The notes under the pieces were generated by a model. That model did no database searches and had not been told where the DNA came from. It worked only from the letters and a program-made list of their open reading frames with translations. This document shows, in pieces, positions 18,701 through 26,052 of a stretch of DNA of 64,000 nt. Every line of letters starts with the position of its first letter. Positions within the stretch are counted from its first letter, which is position 1. Made by a program: the position numbers and the translations under genes. Location: positions 1 to 64,000 of the forward strand of contig NZ_JAKVIL010000001.1 of assembly GCF_022601675.1 (NCBI RefSeq). The letters are read 5' to 3'. Origin of the DNA: Ancylobacter gelatini. GTDB taxonomy: Bacteria > Pseudomonadota > Alphaproteobacteria > Rhizobiales > Xanthobacteraceae.

Positions 18701-18874
18701 ACCGGTGCGGGCGCCGAGCTGCGCCAGTCGCTGGGCACGGCGGTGTTCTCCGGCATGATCGGCGTGACGTTCTTCGGCCTGCTGTTCACGCCCACCTTCT
18801 ATGTGGTGTGCCGCTGGCTCGCGAGCTTTGGCGAGCGGCGCCGCGCGCGGGCGGTTGAAACCGCCCCGCACTGA
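15710..18874 (+). CDS. RND multidrug efflux pump, inner-membrane subunit (AcrB/MexB, HAE1 family)
   Basis: A 1054-residue resistance-nodulation-division pump. It starts with the typical FFIDRPIFAAVLSIVVMILGG, has large periplasmic loops after helices 1 and 7, and carries the proton-relay aspartate pair in helix 4 (IGIVVDDAIVVVE, near residues 409-410). It exports hydrophobic drugs or solvents from the periplasm or inner membrane using the proton gradient. It lies 17 bases after the adaptor gene and is co-transcribed with it. Length and motifs match the hydrophobe/amphiphile exporters, not the heavy-metal RND group. Confidence 0.97.
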   Translation: MRFSHFFIDRPIFAAVLSIVVMILGGVAFVALPVAQYPDIAPPVVNVTGQYPGASAETVADTVVAPIEQQINGVEGMLYISSNSSADGRFSIAVTFDIGTDLDIAQVQVQNRVATATPRLPQDVQQIGVTVAKSSPDILMVVSLFSPDDTRDSLFISNYANLQIKDQLQRVPGVGSITVFGSRDYAMQVWLDPQKLEALSLTATDVTAALQAQNLQVASGVLNAPPVEKQLAFQVAVRTLGRLSTPEEFGNIVVRQTGDAVVRLRDVARINIEAQDNSSISYFDSKPSVALGIFQLPGSNALATGQAIEAEMVRIAKSFPPGVVYSTAYNPTQFIAESVTAVEHTIFEAIILVVVVVVLFLQSWRAAIIPILAIPVSLIGTFFIMSLFGFSLNNLSLFGLVLAIGIVVDDAIVVVESVEHNISTGLSPRDAAYKTMDEVGGALVAISLVLASVFIPSAFITGISGEFYRQFALTIAGSTLISLLVSLTLSPAMCALLLKPHAKDHRPAWYARPFVAFFRIFNKGFDGLSRGYGWLTGKLVRIAVVVLLVYVAILAGGFKLFTMTPQGFIPAQDRGYLIVAAQLPGGAALQRTNEVMQRAAEITLKTPGVAHVVNIVGFSGATFTNAPNAGAMFVILGPAEERAKHPGQSAAAIQGQLFGKLASIEEAFMIVVMPPPVNGIGNAGGYRMMIEDRGGRGYEALQGAVYAMMGRANQTPGLKQVYSLFETSTPQLFLDIDRTKAQLLGVNMADVFATLQTYIGSSYVNDFNLFGRTYRVQAQADAPFRLTPEDLLQLRVKNASGETVPLGSFTTVRDISGPYRVPRYNLYPAAELDGDTMPGVSQGQAIQLMQQIAAETLPDGFAYEWTALAYQQIRAGNTAVFAFGLGVVFVFLVLAAQYESLTLPLAVVLIVPMCLIAAIAGILYRGQDSNILSQVGFIVLIGLAAKNAILIVEFAKQLEDRGEDRFTAATQAAQLRLRPIIMTSLAFILGVVPLVIATGAGAELRQSLGTAVFSGMIGVTFFGLLFTPTFYVVCRWLASFGERRRARAVETAPH

Positions 18875-18895
18875 CGGCACGCTTTCCCGGACACG

Positions 18896-18929
18896 AAAAA
18901 GGCGCCGCATCCCCCGATGCGGCGCCTTT
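18896..18929. terminator. bidirectional rho-independent terminator
   Basis: An 11-bp perfect stem (GGCGCCGCATC, 18901-18911, with GATGCGGCGCC, 18916-18926) around CCCC is flanked by AAAAA on the left and TTT on the right. It sits between the convergent RND pump gene and XRE-cupin gene and can serve both. Confidence 0.85.
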
Positions 18930-18954
18930 CGCTTATGTGGGCGAAGCGCCCCGT

Positions 18955-19575
18955 TCAGTCCAGCACGGCGGCCTTCAGCAGGCACACCATGGTGGCGTGG
19001 GCGGTCGCGCCGCCCTTGTTGCGGATGACGTGGCGGCGGTCGCAACGATAGCGCAGCGTCTCGCCGGCGCGGGCGGTCTCCACCACGTCCGCGCATTCGA
19101 CCTCCAGCTCACCCGACAGTACCGAAAGGCACTCGATCGAGCCGCGCTGGTGCCCGTCGGAGACCAGCTCGCCGCCCGGCTCGGCGACGAAGTCGAACCA
19201 TTGCAGCCATTCCACCGTCTTGATCCAGCCGGTAATAGTGAGCCGGCACTTGCCGTCTTCCGACACCAGGATGGGCGTGTCGGCGCGGGTCAGGTGCTCG
19301 ACGAAGGGCTCGTCGTCGGTCGCCGCGAGAAAGCGTTCGATCGACACATCCAGCGCCTGCGACAGCCGCCAGACGGTGGCGAGCGTCGGGTTGGTCTCGT
19401 TGCGCTCGATCTGGCTGATGATCGACTTGGCGACGCCGGATTGCTCGGAGAGTTCGGAGAGCGAGAGATTATAGGTCTTGCGCAGTCGCTGAATGGTGCG
19501 GCCAAGCTGGCCGGTAATGGCCTGCGCACCGGCTTCCATGCCGCCACGGTCGAGAAAGCGTGTGCGGCCTGACAT
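18955..19575 (-). CDS. XRE-family transcriptional regulator with C-terminal cupin domain
   Basis: A 206-residue regulator. A helix-turn-helix of the XRE type lies at about residues 24-80 (LRKTYNLSLSELSEQSGV, then SIISQIERNETNPTLATVWRLSQAL). A cupin sensor domain follows (about 110-200, with GHQRGSIECLSVLSGELEV and RHVIRNKGG). The layout matches the PuuR/SutR-like group that controls amino-acid, polyamine or sulfur genes. It is divergent from the threonine dehydratase gene, which it may regulate. MEAGAQ at 19539 is an alternative start. Confidence 0.9.
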   Translation of the reverse strand: MSGRTRFLDRGGMEAGAQAITGQLGRTIQRLRKTYNLSLSELSEQSGVAKSIISQIERNETNPTLATVWRLSQALDVSIERFLAATDDEPFVEHLTRADTPILVSEDGKCRLTITGWIKTVEWLQWFDFVAEPGGELVSDGHQRGSIECLSVLSGELEVECADVVETARAGETLRYRCDRRHVIRNKGGATAHATMVCLLKAAVLD

Positions 19576-19784
19576 GCCGGCTCCTGCTCAGATTACGGGA
19601 ATGACGAGTTGTAGGTCGAGCCGCCCCACGGAGGCAAGGGACGCGGCGAGCCGGTTCGCGGCGCAAGGCAGGGGACGCATCGCTGTCGGTCGAGCCGGGC
19701 TATGCACGCGCGGCCACGAATGTGCCAAGATGGGCATCCGATATGCCGGCAACGGCGCACGCGCCCCCAACAATGGTGACCACC

Positions 19785-20798
19785 ATGGCGACCTCCCTCC
19801 CGGCCGGCTCCGTGCCGGTCCTTCCGACCGTCGACGACATCGCCTCGGCCGCCGAGCGCCTTGCAGGCGTTGCGGTGCACACGCCGCTGGTGTCGTCCGC
19901 GCGGCTCGACGCGATCACCGGCGGTCGGGTGTTCCTGAAGCCGGAGCCGCTGCAGCGCACCGGCTCTTTCAAGTTCCGCGGCGCCTATAACCGCATCTCG
20001 CGCATTGCCGAATCCGAGCGCGCCGGCGGCGTGGTCGCCTGCTCCTCGGGCAATCACGCGCAGGGCGTGGCGGCGGCGGCGACGCTGATGGGCATGCGCT
20101 CGGTCATCGTCATGCCGAAGGATGCGCCCGCGATGAAGAAGGCGCGCACCATCGCCTTTGGCGGCGAGGTGGTCGAATACGACCGCGAGAGCGAGGACCG
20201 CGACGCCATCGCCGGCAGCATCGCCCGCGAGCGCGGCGCGATCTATGTGCCGCCCTATGACGATTTCCACATCATCGCCGGGCAGGGCACGGTCGGCTAC
20301 GAGATTGCCCAGGATCTGGAGACTCTCGACATCGCGCCGGATGTGGTGATCGCCAACACCTCGGGCGGCGGGCTGATTTCCGGCATCGCCCTCGCCATCA
20401 AGGCGCGGTTTCCCGAGGCGCGGGTGATGACCGCCGAGCCGGCCGGCTTCGACGATCATGCGCGCTCGTTCCGCTCCGGCGGGCGCGAGCGCAACAACCG
20501 CGTATCGGGTTCGATCTGCGATGCGCTGATGGCGGCGACGCCGGGTGAGCTGACTTTCGAGATTACCTCGCGCATCGTCGGCGAAGGGGTTTCCGCGACC
20601 GACGAGGAAGTGGAGCGCGCCGTGGCCTTCGCCTTCGAGGAGCTGAAGCTGGTGGTTGAGCCCGGCGGGGCGGTCGCGCTGGCCGCCGTGCTGGCGGGCC
20701 GGGTCGATCTGCGTGGCAAGGTGGCCGCTGTGGTGCTCTCGGGCGGCAATGTCGATGCGGCGGTGTTCAACCGCTGCCTCGCGGCCGGCCGGGCCTGA
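19785..20798 (+). CDS. PLP-dependent threonine/serine dehydratase
   Basis: A 337-residue fold-type II PLP enzyme that deaminates L-threonine to 2-oxobutanoate (or serine to pyruvate). The PLP lysine lies in GSFKFRGAYN (Lys63 from this start), and SSGNHAQGV and TSGGGLISG bind the cofactor. There is no C-terminal regulatory ACT domain, as in the catabolic TdcB type and in serine racemase-like enzymes. In-frame ATGs at 19722, 19743 and 19773 are possible starts. None has a clear binding site, and 19785 gives the usual family length. Confidence 0.88.
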   Translation: MATSLPAGSVPVLPTVDDIASAAERLAGVAVHTPLVSSARLDAITGGRVFLKPEPLQRTGSFKFRGAYNRISRIAESERAGGVVACSSGNHAQGVAAAATLMGMRSVIVMPKDAPAMKKARTIAFGGEVVEYDRESEDRDAIAGSIARERGAIYVPPYDDFHIIAGQGTVGYEIAQDLETLDIAPDVVIANTSGGGLISGIALAIKARFPEARVMTAEPAGFDDHARSFRSGGRERNNRVSGSICDALMAATPGELTFEITSRIVGEGVSATDEEVERAVAFAFEELKLVVEPGGAVALAAVLAGRVDLRGKVAAVVLSGGNVDAAVFNRCLAAGRA

Positions 20799-20816
20799 GC
20801 GCCCGGCGCCGCCGCA

Positions 20817-21875
20817 TCAGCACGCGGCGGCGAGCGGCGGCAGGCCGGCCTGGCGGGCGGTCTCGATATTGTCGAGGAACTGCTGCGTGCAGGCGCGCCA
20901 GCTATATCCCAGCGCGAACTGGCGGGCGTCGGCGCGGTCGATCTCCAGCGCCGCCAGCGCCGCCGCGCGCAGATCGGTATCGAGCACCCCGACCGGCCGG
21001 TCGGCCGGGGCGGCGCCGATCACGTCGCGCGGGCCGGTGACGGGAAAGGCCGCGACCGGCACGCCGCTGGCCAGCGCCTCCAGCAGCACGATGCCGAAGG
21101 TGTCGGTGAGGCTGGGAAACACGAAGACGTCGGCGCTGGAATAGACGCGCGCCAAGTCCTCGCCCTCCTTCATGCCGAGGAAGCGCGCGGCGGGATGCCT
21201 GGCCTCCAGCTCCGCGCGGGCCGGGCCGTCGCCGACCACGACCTTGGTGCCCGGCAGGTCCAGCTCCAGAAAGGCGCTGATGTTCTTTTCCACCGACACG
21301 CGGCCGACATAGAGGAACACCGGCCCGGGAAAATCCAGCGCGGGATCGGCGATCTCCTCCCGTGTGCGCGGGCGGAACAGCGTGGCATCGACCCCGCGTG
21401 ACCATGGCAGGATATTGCGGAAGCCGCGCCCGGCCAGTTCGGCCCGCAGCGTGGGGGTCGAGACCATGATGCCGGCGCCGGCATTGTGGAAGCGGCGCAG
21501 CCACGCATAGGACAGGCGCTCGGGCACCGGGGCGCGGGCGGCGAGATATTCCGGGAAGCGCGTGTGGTAGCTCGTCGTGAAGGTGGCCCCGCGCGACAGG
21601 CAGATGCTGCGGGCGCGCAAGCCGATCGGGCCTTCGGTGGCGATATGCACGAGGTCGGCGCCGATCTCATCCATGCGCCGCGCGATCATGGAGCGGGTGG
21701 CGAGCGCCAGCCGCACTTCAGGATAGGTCGGCATCGGTATGGTGCGGAAGTCGCCCGGTGTCAGGAAGTCGATCTGCGCACCGAGTTCGCGCGCCTCGCG
21801 GGCGGTGTGCTGGAGCGAGCGGACGACGCCGTTGACCTGCGGTGTCCAGGCGTCGGTCGCGATGAGGATACGCAT
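20817..21875 (-). CDS. agt: GT4-family glycosyltransferase, probable Agt-type diacylglycerol glycosyltransferase
   Basis: A 352-residue GT-B glycosyltransferase. The acceptor domain begins MRILIATDAWTPQVNGVV with SYHTRFPEYLAARAP. The donor domain has FLYVGRVSVEKN and the C-terminal SLTDTFGIVLLEALASG, the nucleotide-sugar binding EX7E region of family 4. Its start overlaps the stop of the upstream metallophosphoesterase gene by one base (TGATG), so translation is coupled. In rhizobia and marine alphaproteobacteria such a PlcP-Agt pair replaces phospholipids by glycolipids under phosphate starvation. The Agt assignment rests on this pairing. A general mannosyl- or glucosyltransferase of the MgtA group is the alternative. 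Confidence 0.75.
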   Translation of the reverse strand: MRILIATDAWTPQVNGVVRSLQHTAREARELGAQIDFLTPGDFRTIPMPTYPEVRLALATRSMIARRMDEIGADLVHIATEGPIGLRARSICLSRGATFTTSYHTRFPEYLAARAPVPERLSYAWLRRFHNAGAGIMVSTPTLRAELAGRGFRNILPWSRGVDATLFRPRTREEIADPALDFPGPVFLYVGRVSVEKNISAFLELDLPGTKVVVGDGPARAELEARHPAARFLGMKEGEDLARVYSSADVFVFPSLTDTFGIVLLEALASGVPVAAFPVTGPRDVIGAAPADRPVGVLDTDLRAAALAALEIDRADARQFALGYSWRACTQQFLDNIETARQAGLPPLAAAC

Positions 21876-22681
21876 CAGGCGGCGGCTTTCGGGCTTTCCA
21901 GCAGCAGGGGCGCGCTGGTGCGGGCGCGGGCGACGCGCGCCCAGTCGACGATCTCGAAGCGGCCGTCCTCATGCTCGACGATGGCGGTGCAACTTTCCAC
22001 CCAGTCGCCGCAATTGAGGTAGCGCACGCCGAACTGGTCGTGCTGGGCGGCGTGGTGGATGTGGCCGCAGATCACGCCGTCCACCTTGTGGCGGCGGGCC
22101 TCGGTGGCGACCGCTTCCTCGAACCGGCCGATGAAATTGACCGCATTCTTGACCTTCAGCTTCGCCCACTGGCTCAGAGACCAATAGGGAAAGCCGAGTT
22201 TGCGGCGGATCCAGTTGAGGTAGGTGTTGAGCCCGAGCGCGGCGGTGTAGGCGCCATCCCCGAGGAAGGCGAGCCAGCGCGCGTGCCGCACCACCACGTC
22301 GAACACGTCGCCATGGATGACGAGGTAACGCTTGCCGTCGGCGGCTTCGTGGATCGCGGTTTCCACCACCTCGATGCCGCCGAAATGGCTGCCGTAATAA
22401 TCGCGGAGGAATTCATCGTGGTTCCCCGGCAGATAGACGATCCGGGCGCCCTTGCGGCCCTTGCGCAGCAGCTTCTGCACCACGTCATTATGGGCCTGCG
22501 GCCAGTACCAGCCCGAGCGCAGCCGCCACCCATCCACGATGTCGCCGACCAGATAGAGCGTGTCGGCGTCATGGTAGCGCAGGAAATCCAGCAGCAGGTC
22601 GGCCTGGCACCCTTTGGTGCCGAGATGGACGTCGGACAGGAACAGGCTGCGATAGCGGCGTGCATCCGGCGCGTCACTCAT
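21875..22681 (-). CDS. plcP: metallophosphoesterase, probable PlcP phospholipase C (LpxH-like fold)
   Basis: A 268-residue calcineurin-like phosphoesterase. All metal-site blocks are present in order: SDVHLGT, VGDIVDGW, PGNHDEFL, VIHGDVFD and CGHIHH. Automatic annotation usually calls this family UDP-2,3-diacylglucosamine hydrolase. However, Hyphomicrobiales generally use LpxI for that step, and the PlcP subgroup cleaves phosphatidylcholine and phosphatidylglycerol to diacylglycerol under phosphate limitation. Coupling to the downstream glycosyltransferase supports PlcP. In-frame ATGs at 22702 and 22762 exist. I prefer 22681 (MSDAPDARRY) because GGGGAG lies about 10 bases before it and the upstream promoter-like sequence would start transcription near 22762. 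Confidence 0.75.
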   Translation of the reverse strand: MSDAPDARRYRSLFLSDVHLGTKGCQADLLLDFLRYHDADTLYLVGDIVDGWRLRSGWYWPQAHNDVVQKLLRKGRKGARIVYLPGNHDEFLRDYYGSHFGGIEVVETAIHEAADGKRYLVIHGDVFDVVVRHARWLAFLGDGAYTAALGLNTYLNWIRRKLGFPYWSLSQWAKLKVKNAVNFIGRFEEAVATEARRHKVDGVICGHIHHAAQHDQFGVRYLNCGDWVESCTAIVEHEDGRFEIVDWARVARARTSAPLLLESPKAAA

Positions 22682-22782
22682 TTCGGAGGAACTCCCCGCC
22701 ATGGTCGCGAAAGACGTGTCCTCGAAAGGCACGCGTCCGAGTGGGTCCGAAGATGGGTTCATGCCCCCATAATCCCGACTCG

Positions 22783-22802
22783 GATCACGCTTTTATGACA
22801 TG
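22783..22802 (-). promoter_or_regulatory. Pho-box-like site upstream of plcP-agt
   Basis: Read on the minus strand the sequence is TGTCATAAAAGCGTGATC. The first half TGTCAT is a perfect PhoB half-site. It is followed by the AT-rich AAAA, and the second half, 11 bases on, matches at four of six positions (CGTGAT). Further on, ATTATG (about 22769-22774) could be the -10. The spacing fits a PhoB-activated promoter whose box replaces the -35 element. It lies between lysE and the plcP-like gene. Confidence 0.5.
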
Positions 22803-22820
22803 TGCCCCACGGCACCCGTT

Positions 22821-23414
22821 TCAGACGAACAGCATGACCACGCTGGCGGCCACCAGCGCGGCCATGGAGCGATTGACGATGCGCTGCTGACGGGGCTCGG
22901 AGAAGGCGCGGGCGAGCATCACGCCGAAACCTGCCCAGAGCGCCAGCGCCGGCAACGTGACGATGCCGCACACCACCGCGATCACCACCACCTCGGTTAC
23001 CAGATCGCCACCGATGGTGGTGAAGGCCGGGACGATGCTGAGCGCGATGGTCCACGCCTTGGGGTTGACCCATTGGAACAGGGCGGACTGCAAAAGCGTG
23101 AACGGCTTTTCAAGCGCAGTGCCGCCTGCCGTCCCGCCGGCATTGGCGATCTTCCAGGCGAGGAACAGCAGATAGCCGGCGCCGGCGATCTTCAGTGCGG
23201 AATGCAGGAAGGGCAGGGCGGTGAAGATGGCGCCCAGGCCTAGCCCCACCGCCATCACCATCACCGTGAAACCGACCGCGACGCCCCAGATCTGCGGCAG
23301 GGTGCGGCGGAAGCCGAAGGCGGCGCCGGAGCCGGCCGAGATCATGTTGTTGGGTCCCGGCGTGACGGCGCCGGCGATCGCGAACAGGAACAGCGAGAGG
23401 ATCTGGACGGTCAC
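22821..23414 (-). CDS. LysE/RhtB-family amino-acid exporter
   Basis: A 197-residue membrane protein with about six helices and the LysE signature near the N-terminus (AIAGAVTPGPNNMI), then AAFGFRRTLPQIWG and the conserved QWVNPKAWT. The family exports amino acids or their analogues using the proton gradient. The frame is open far upstream, but GTG 23414 has GGGAG six bases ahead and gives the standard family start. ATG 23444 is the alternative. The likely Pho-box of the next gene lies just downstream, so lysE is probably a separate unit. Confidence 0.9.
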   Translation of the reverse strand: MTVQILSLFLFAIAGAVTPGPNNMISAGSGAAFGFRRTLPQIWGVAVGFTVMVMAVGLGLGAIFTALPFLHSALKIAGAGYLLFLAWKIANAGGTAGGTALEKPFTLLQSALFQWVNPKAWTIALSIVPAFTTIGGDLVTEVVVIAVVCGIVTLPALALWAGFGVMLARAFSEPRQQRIVNRSMAALVAASVVMLFV

Positions 23415-23616
23415 GGCGATCTCCCGAAGTGCTTTGGTCAGCATTGCTGACGTTGTTGCGTCTACAGCTACAGCCGGGTCGCCGCGCTTGCAACCCGAAA
23501 CGCCCGTGCGCTGCGTGGTGGCAATCTGGCGCGGCTCCCTTGCCGTCCGGGAGGTCGCGGCGAATACTCCGCGTCGAATCTCCCCCCAACATCGTTCCAG
23601 CACCCGAGGACAAGAT

Positions 23617-24465
23617 ATGAAGCTCGTGCGTTTCGGCGCTCCCGGCGAGGAGAAGCCCGGCCTGATTGATGCGGACGGCATCGTGCGGGACCTCAGCGCC
23701 ATCGTGCCGGATATCGGTGCAGACACGCTCTCGCCGGCCGGCATGGCGGCGCTCGCGGCGCTGTCGCCGGCCGCGCTGCCGGCCGCGCCCGCTGGCGTGC
23801 GGCTGGGCCCCTGCGTGGCGCGGCCCGGACATTTCATCGCGGTCGGGTTGAATTATGCCGACCATGCCGAGGAAGCAGGCATGGCGATTCCCGCCGAGCC
23901 GGTGCTGTTTTCCAAGGCGCCGAACTGCATCGTCGGCCCGAATGACGACATCATCCAGCCCCGGGGCTCGACCAAGCTCGACTGGGAGGTCGAACTCGGC
24001 ATCGTGATCGGCAAGACCGCGCGTTACATTGAGGAGGCCGACGCGCCGGCCCACATCGCCGGCTTTTGTCTCGCCAACGACGTCTCGGAGCGCGCCTTCC
24101 AGATCGAGCAGGGCGGGCAGTGGATCAAGGGCAAGAGCTGCGAGACCTTCGGTCCGCTCGGTCCGTGGCTGGTCACGCCGGACGAGATCCCGGACGTGCA
24201 GAACCTTGCCATGTGGTGCGACGTGAACGGCGAGAAGCGCCAGCGCGGCTCGACCCGCACCATGATCTTCAACGTGAATTTCCTGGTGGCCTATATCAGC
24301 CAATTCATGGTGCTGGACGTCGGCGATGTGATCATCACCGGAACCCCGCCCGGGGTCGGGCTGGGGATGAAGCCGCCGGTCTATCTCAAGCCGGGCGATG
24401 TGGTCACGCTCGGCGTCGAAGGGCTGGGCGAGCAGCGCCAGAACGTGGTGGCCTTCGCCGGCTGA
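23617..24465 (+). CDS. fumarylacetoacetate hydrolase-family protein
   Basis: A 282-residue FAH-fold enzyme. The C-terminal catalytic core begins at GHFIAVGLNYADHAEEAG and contains the metal ligands in DWEVELGIVIG, FCLANDVSERAFQ and GDVIITGTPPGVGLGM. The N-terminal 70 residues are the small FAH_N-like domain (KLVRFGAPGEEKPGLID). Relatives hydrolyse acylpyruvates, decarboxylate oxaloacetate, or hydrate 2-keto-pentenoates or related acids; the exact substrate cannot be read. The ATG at 23617 has GAGGA 7 bases ahead. The gene is divergent from lysE and convergent with usp. Confidence 0.92.
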   Translation: MKLVRFGAPGEEKPGLIDADGIVRDLSAIVPDIGADTLSPAGMAALAALSPAALPAAPAGVRLGPCVARPGHFIAVGLNYADHAEEAGMAIPAEPVLFSKAPNCIVGPNDDIIQPRGSTKLDWEVELGIVIGKTARYIEEADAPAHIAGFCLANDVSERAFQIEQGGQWIKGKSCETFGPLGPWLVTPDEIPDVQNLAMWCDVNGEKRQRGSTRTMIFNVNFLVAYISQFMVLDVGDVIITGTPPGVGLGMKPPVYLKPGDVVTLGVEGLGEQRQNVVAFAG

Positions 24466-24481
24466 GGGCCGGCGGGAGGAG

Positions 24482-24509
24482 CGGGGGCACCCGGTTGCGG
24501 CTGCCCCCG
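24482..24509. terminator. hairpin between convergent FAH and usp genes
   Basis: CGGGGGCA (24482-24489) pairs perfectly with TGCCCCCG (24502-24509) around a 12-base loop. It sits in the 51-bp gap between convergent stops. No T run follows on either side, so termination is likely but not certain. Confidence 0.5.
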
Positions 24510-24516
24510 TGATGCC

Positions 24517-25332
24517 TCAGTGGGCGCAGAGCAGCGCGACCGGCGGCCGGCCGAGCAGCGAGGCGGTGACGCCGCCGAGAATAAACTCGGCGAGGCGCGA
24601 GCGGCTGTAGGCGCCCATCACGATGAGGTCGGCACCGAACGCGGCGGCTTCTTCGGCAATGGCAGCGCCGGCCGAATTGCTTTCCACATGTCGGTGGGTG
24701 GCGGTGACGCCGTGCGTGCCGAGGAACTCGGCCAGCCTGACGCCCGAGATATCCGGCACGCTGCCACCCTCGCCGACGGTCAGTACCTCGACCGCATCGG
24801 CACCCGCGAGGATCGGCAGGGAGAAGCGCACGGCGTGGGCGGCCTCGCGCGAGGGCTTCCACGCCACCAGCACCTTGCCGATGCGCGCCGGGACCGGCTT
24901 TCCGGTGGGCACGACCACGACGGGCGCGCTGCCGGCCAGCGCAAGATGCTCGGGCATCGTTGCCGCGAGGTCGTCGTCGACCGTGCCGTCGGGGGTCTCG
25001 CTGACCACGGTCAGGTCGACGAAGGTGGCGGCTTCGCGGAGCTCCGGCGTCACTTCGCCCTCCACCACCATCCACTCCCCGGAAACGCCCGCGGCGGCGA
25101 TGGCGGCCTCGAACATCGATTTTAAGCCGGCTTCCTTTTCCTTCGCCTCACGCATGATCTCCTTGATGTAGATCGCGAGCGCACGGCCGACGCGCGGAAC
25201 GCCGGCCGGATAAAGGGTGTAGACCGCCTTCACGGTCGCGCCGTTCTGGCGGGCGAGGCCGACAGCGAAAGCGAGGCGATCCTTGAAGCCGCTATCGGGG
25301 GCGGCATGAAGCAGAATGGTGCGGATGGACAT
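24517..25332 (-). CDS. universal stress protein, tandem UspA-like
   Basis: A 271-residue protein of double-domain size for the universal stress family. The N-terminal half (RTILLHAAPDSGFKDRLAFAVGLA) is a degenerate Usp domain. The C-terminal half has KVLVAWKPSREAAHAVRF and FGADLIVMGAYSRSRL followed by EFILGGVTASLL. The middle glycine of the usual ATP-binding GxxGx9G(S/T) is not clearly kept, so nucleotide binding is uncertain. AGGA lies 6 bases before ATG 25332. Such proteins are induced by starvation, oxygen loss or membrane stress. Confidence 0.92.
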   Translation of the reverse strand: MSIRTILLHAAPDSGFKDRLAFAVGLARQNGATVKAVYTLYPAGVPRVGRALAIYIKEIMREAKEKEAGLKSMFEAAIAAAGVSGEWMVVEGEVTPELREAATFVDLTVVSETPDGTVDDDLAATMPEHLALAGSAPVVVVPTGKPVPARIGKVLVAWKPSREAAHAVRFSLPILAGADAVEVLTVGEGGSVPDISGVRLAEFLGTHGVTATHRHVESNSAGAAIAEEAAAFGADLIVMGAYSRSRLAEFILGGVTASLLGRPPVALLCAH

Positions 25333-25386
25333 GATCCTACTTTCTTGCAACGGACGGACGGTTCCAGCTTATTTCAAGCGATAATG

Positions 25387-25401
25387 ATGACGCTACGTCA
25401 T
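25387..25401. promoter_or_regulatory. perfect inverted repeat upstream of usp
   Basis: ATGACG-CTA-CGTCAT is a 15-bp palindrome located 55 bp before the usp start, in AT-richer DNA between divergent usp and the cytochrome c' gene. It looks like an operator for a dimeric regulator. I cannot name the protein. Confidence 0.4.
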
Positions 25402-25506
25402 TTTAACCAATGGGTAATCGGGGAAAACACGACCCTCGCGTTCGTGTGAAGATCTGGCCAGCTTTTCAGTGTGCAGTGCATCACGAGCGCGCGATGGCGT
25501 CTTTCG

Positions 25507-25536
25507 TTGGCTTGTTATCGTTTAGAGCCTTACTAA
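25507..25536 (+). promoter_or_regulatory. possible promoter of the cytochrome c'-b561 operon
   Basis: TTGGCT (25507-25512) and TACTAA (25531-25536) are 18 bases apart and lie about 50 bases before the cytochrome c' start. The match to the sigma-70 consensus is moderate. Confidence 0.35.
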
Positions 25537-25584
25537 GCTGCTCTCGCGCTGACGCCGGGTCAGCTTGTCCAGGGAGCCTCTTTC

Positions 25585-26022
25585 ATGAAATTTCGCGTGC
25601 TGGCAGCCGTCGCTGCCGTTTCGCTCGCCAGCTATGCCACGGCCGTGGTGGCGCAGTCCGACGTCGTCAAGCAGCGCGAGGCTCAGATGAAGGAGTGGGG
25701 ACAGGCGACCCGTCCGGTGGGTGCCATGCTTCAGGGCAAGGCCCCGTTCGAACTCGCGCCCGTGCAGGCGGCGCTCGACATCTATGTGAAGAACGCGGCG
25801 ACCCTGCCGGCCCTGTTCCCTGAGGGCTCGCAGGCGGGCAGCGACTCGCTGCCGGCGGTCTGGGAGAAGAACGCCGAGTTCAAGGAACGGTTCGCAACCT
25901 TCGCGGCGGAGGCCAAGGCGGCGCGCGCGGCGATCACCGACGAGGCGAGCTTCAAGGCCAACTTCCCCGCCGTCGTCCGCTCCTGCGGCGGCTGCCACGA
26001 CACGTTCCGCGCCAAGAGCTGA
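25585..26022 (+). CDS. cytochrome c' / c556 (class II c-type cytochrome)
   Basis: A 145-residue periplasmic haem protein. A signal peptide covers residues 1-23 (cleavage after VVA), a four-helix-bundle-like chain follows (QREAQMKEWGQATRPVGAML), and the haem site is at the very end: Cys134, Cys137 and His138 in CGGCHDTFR. Class II cytochromes with this C-terminal CxxCH bind nitric oxide or shuttle electrons. The next gene, 30 bp on, encodes a b-type cytochrome, so the pair probably forms a short electron-transfer chain. Confidence 0.95.
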   Translation: MKFRVLAAVAAVSLASYATAVVAQSDVVKQREAQMKEWGQATRPVGAMLQGKAPFELAPVQAALDIYVKNAATLPALFPEGSQAGSDSLPAVWEKNAEFKERFATFAAEAKAARAAITDEASFKANFPAVVRSCGGCHDTFRAKS

Positions 26023-26052
26023 TCCGCTTCAAGAGCTGACGGGTTTCCCGAC

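Noticed and set aside
15518-19096. A minus-strand open frame of about 1190 codons opposite the RND pump
   Set aside because: It is antisense to two well-supported genes, rich in Arg, His, Gly and Asp as expected for the complement of high-GC coding DNA, and has no recognisable domain.
20807-20832. CGCCGCCGC/GCGGCGGCG inverted repeat between the dehydratase and glycosyltransferase genes
   Set aside because: Such GC triplet runs are common by chance at this base composition, and no T run follows, so I did not list it as a terminator.
21875-22681. Calling the metallophosphoesterase LpxH
   Set aside because: The motifs are shared, but its coupling to a GT4 enzyme, the Pho-box-like site and the usual use of LpxI in this order make PlcP the better reading.
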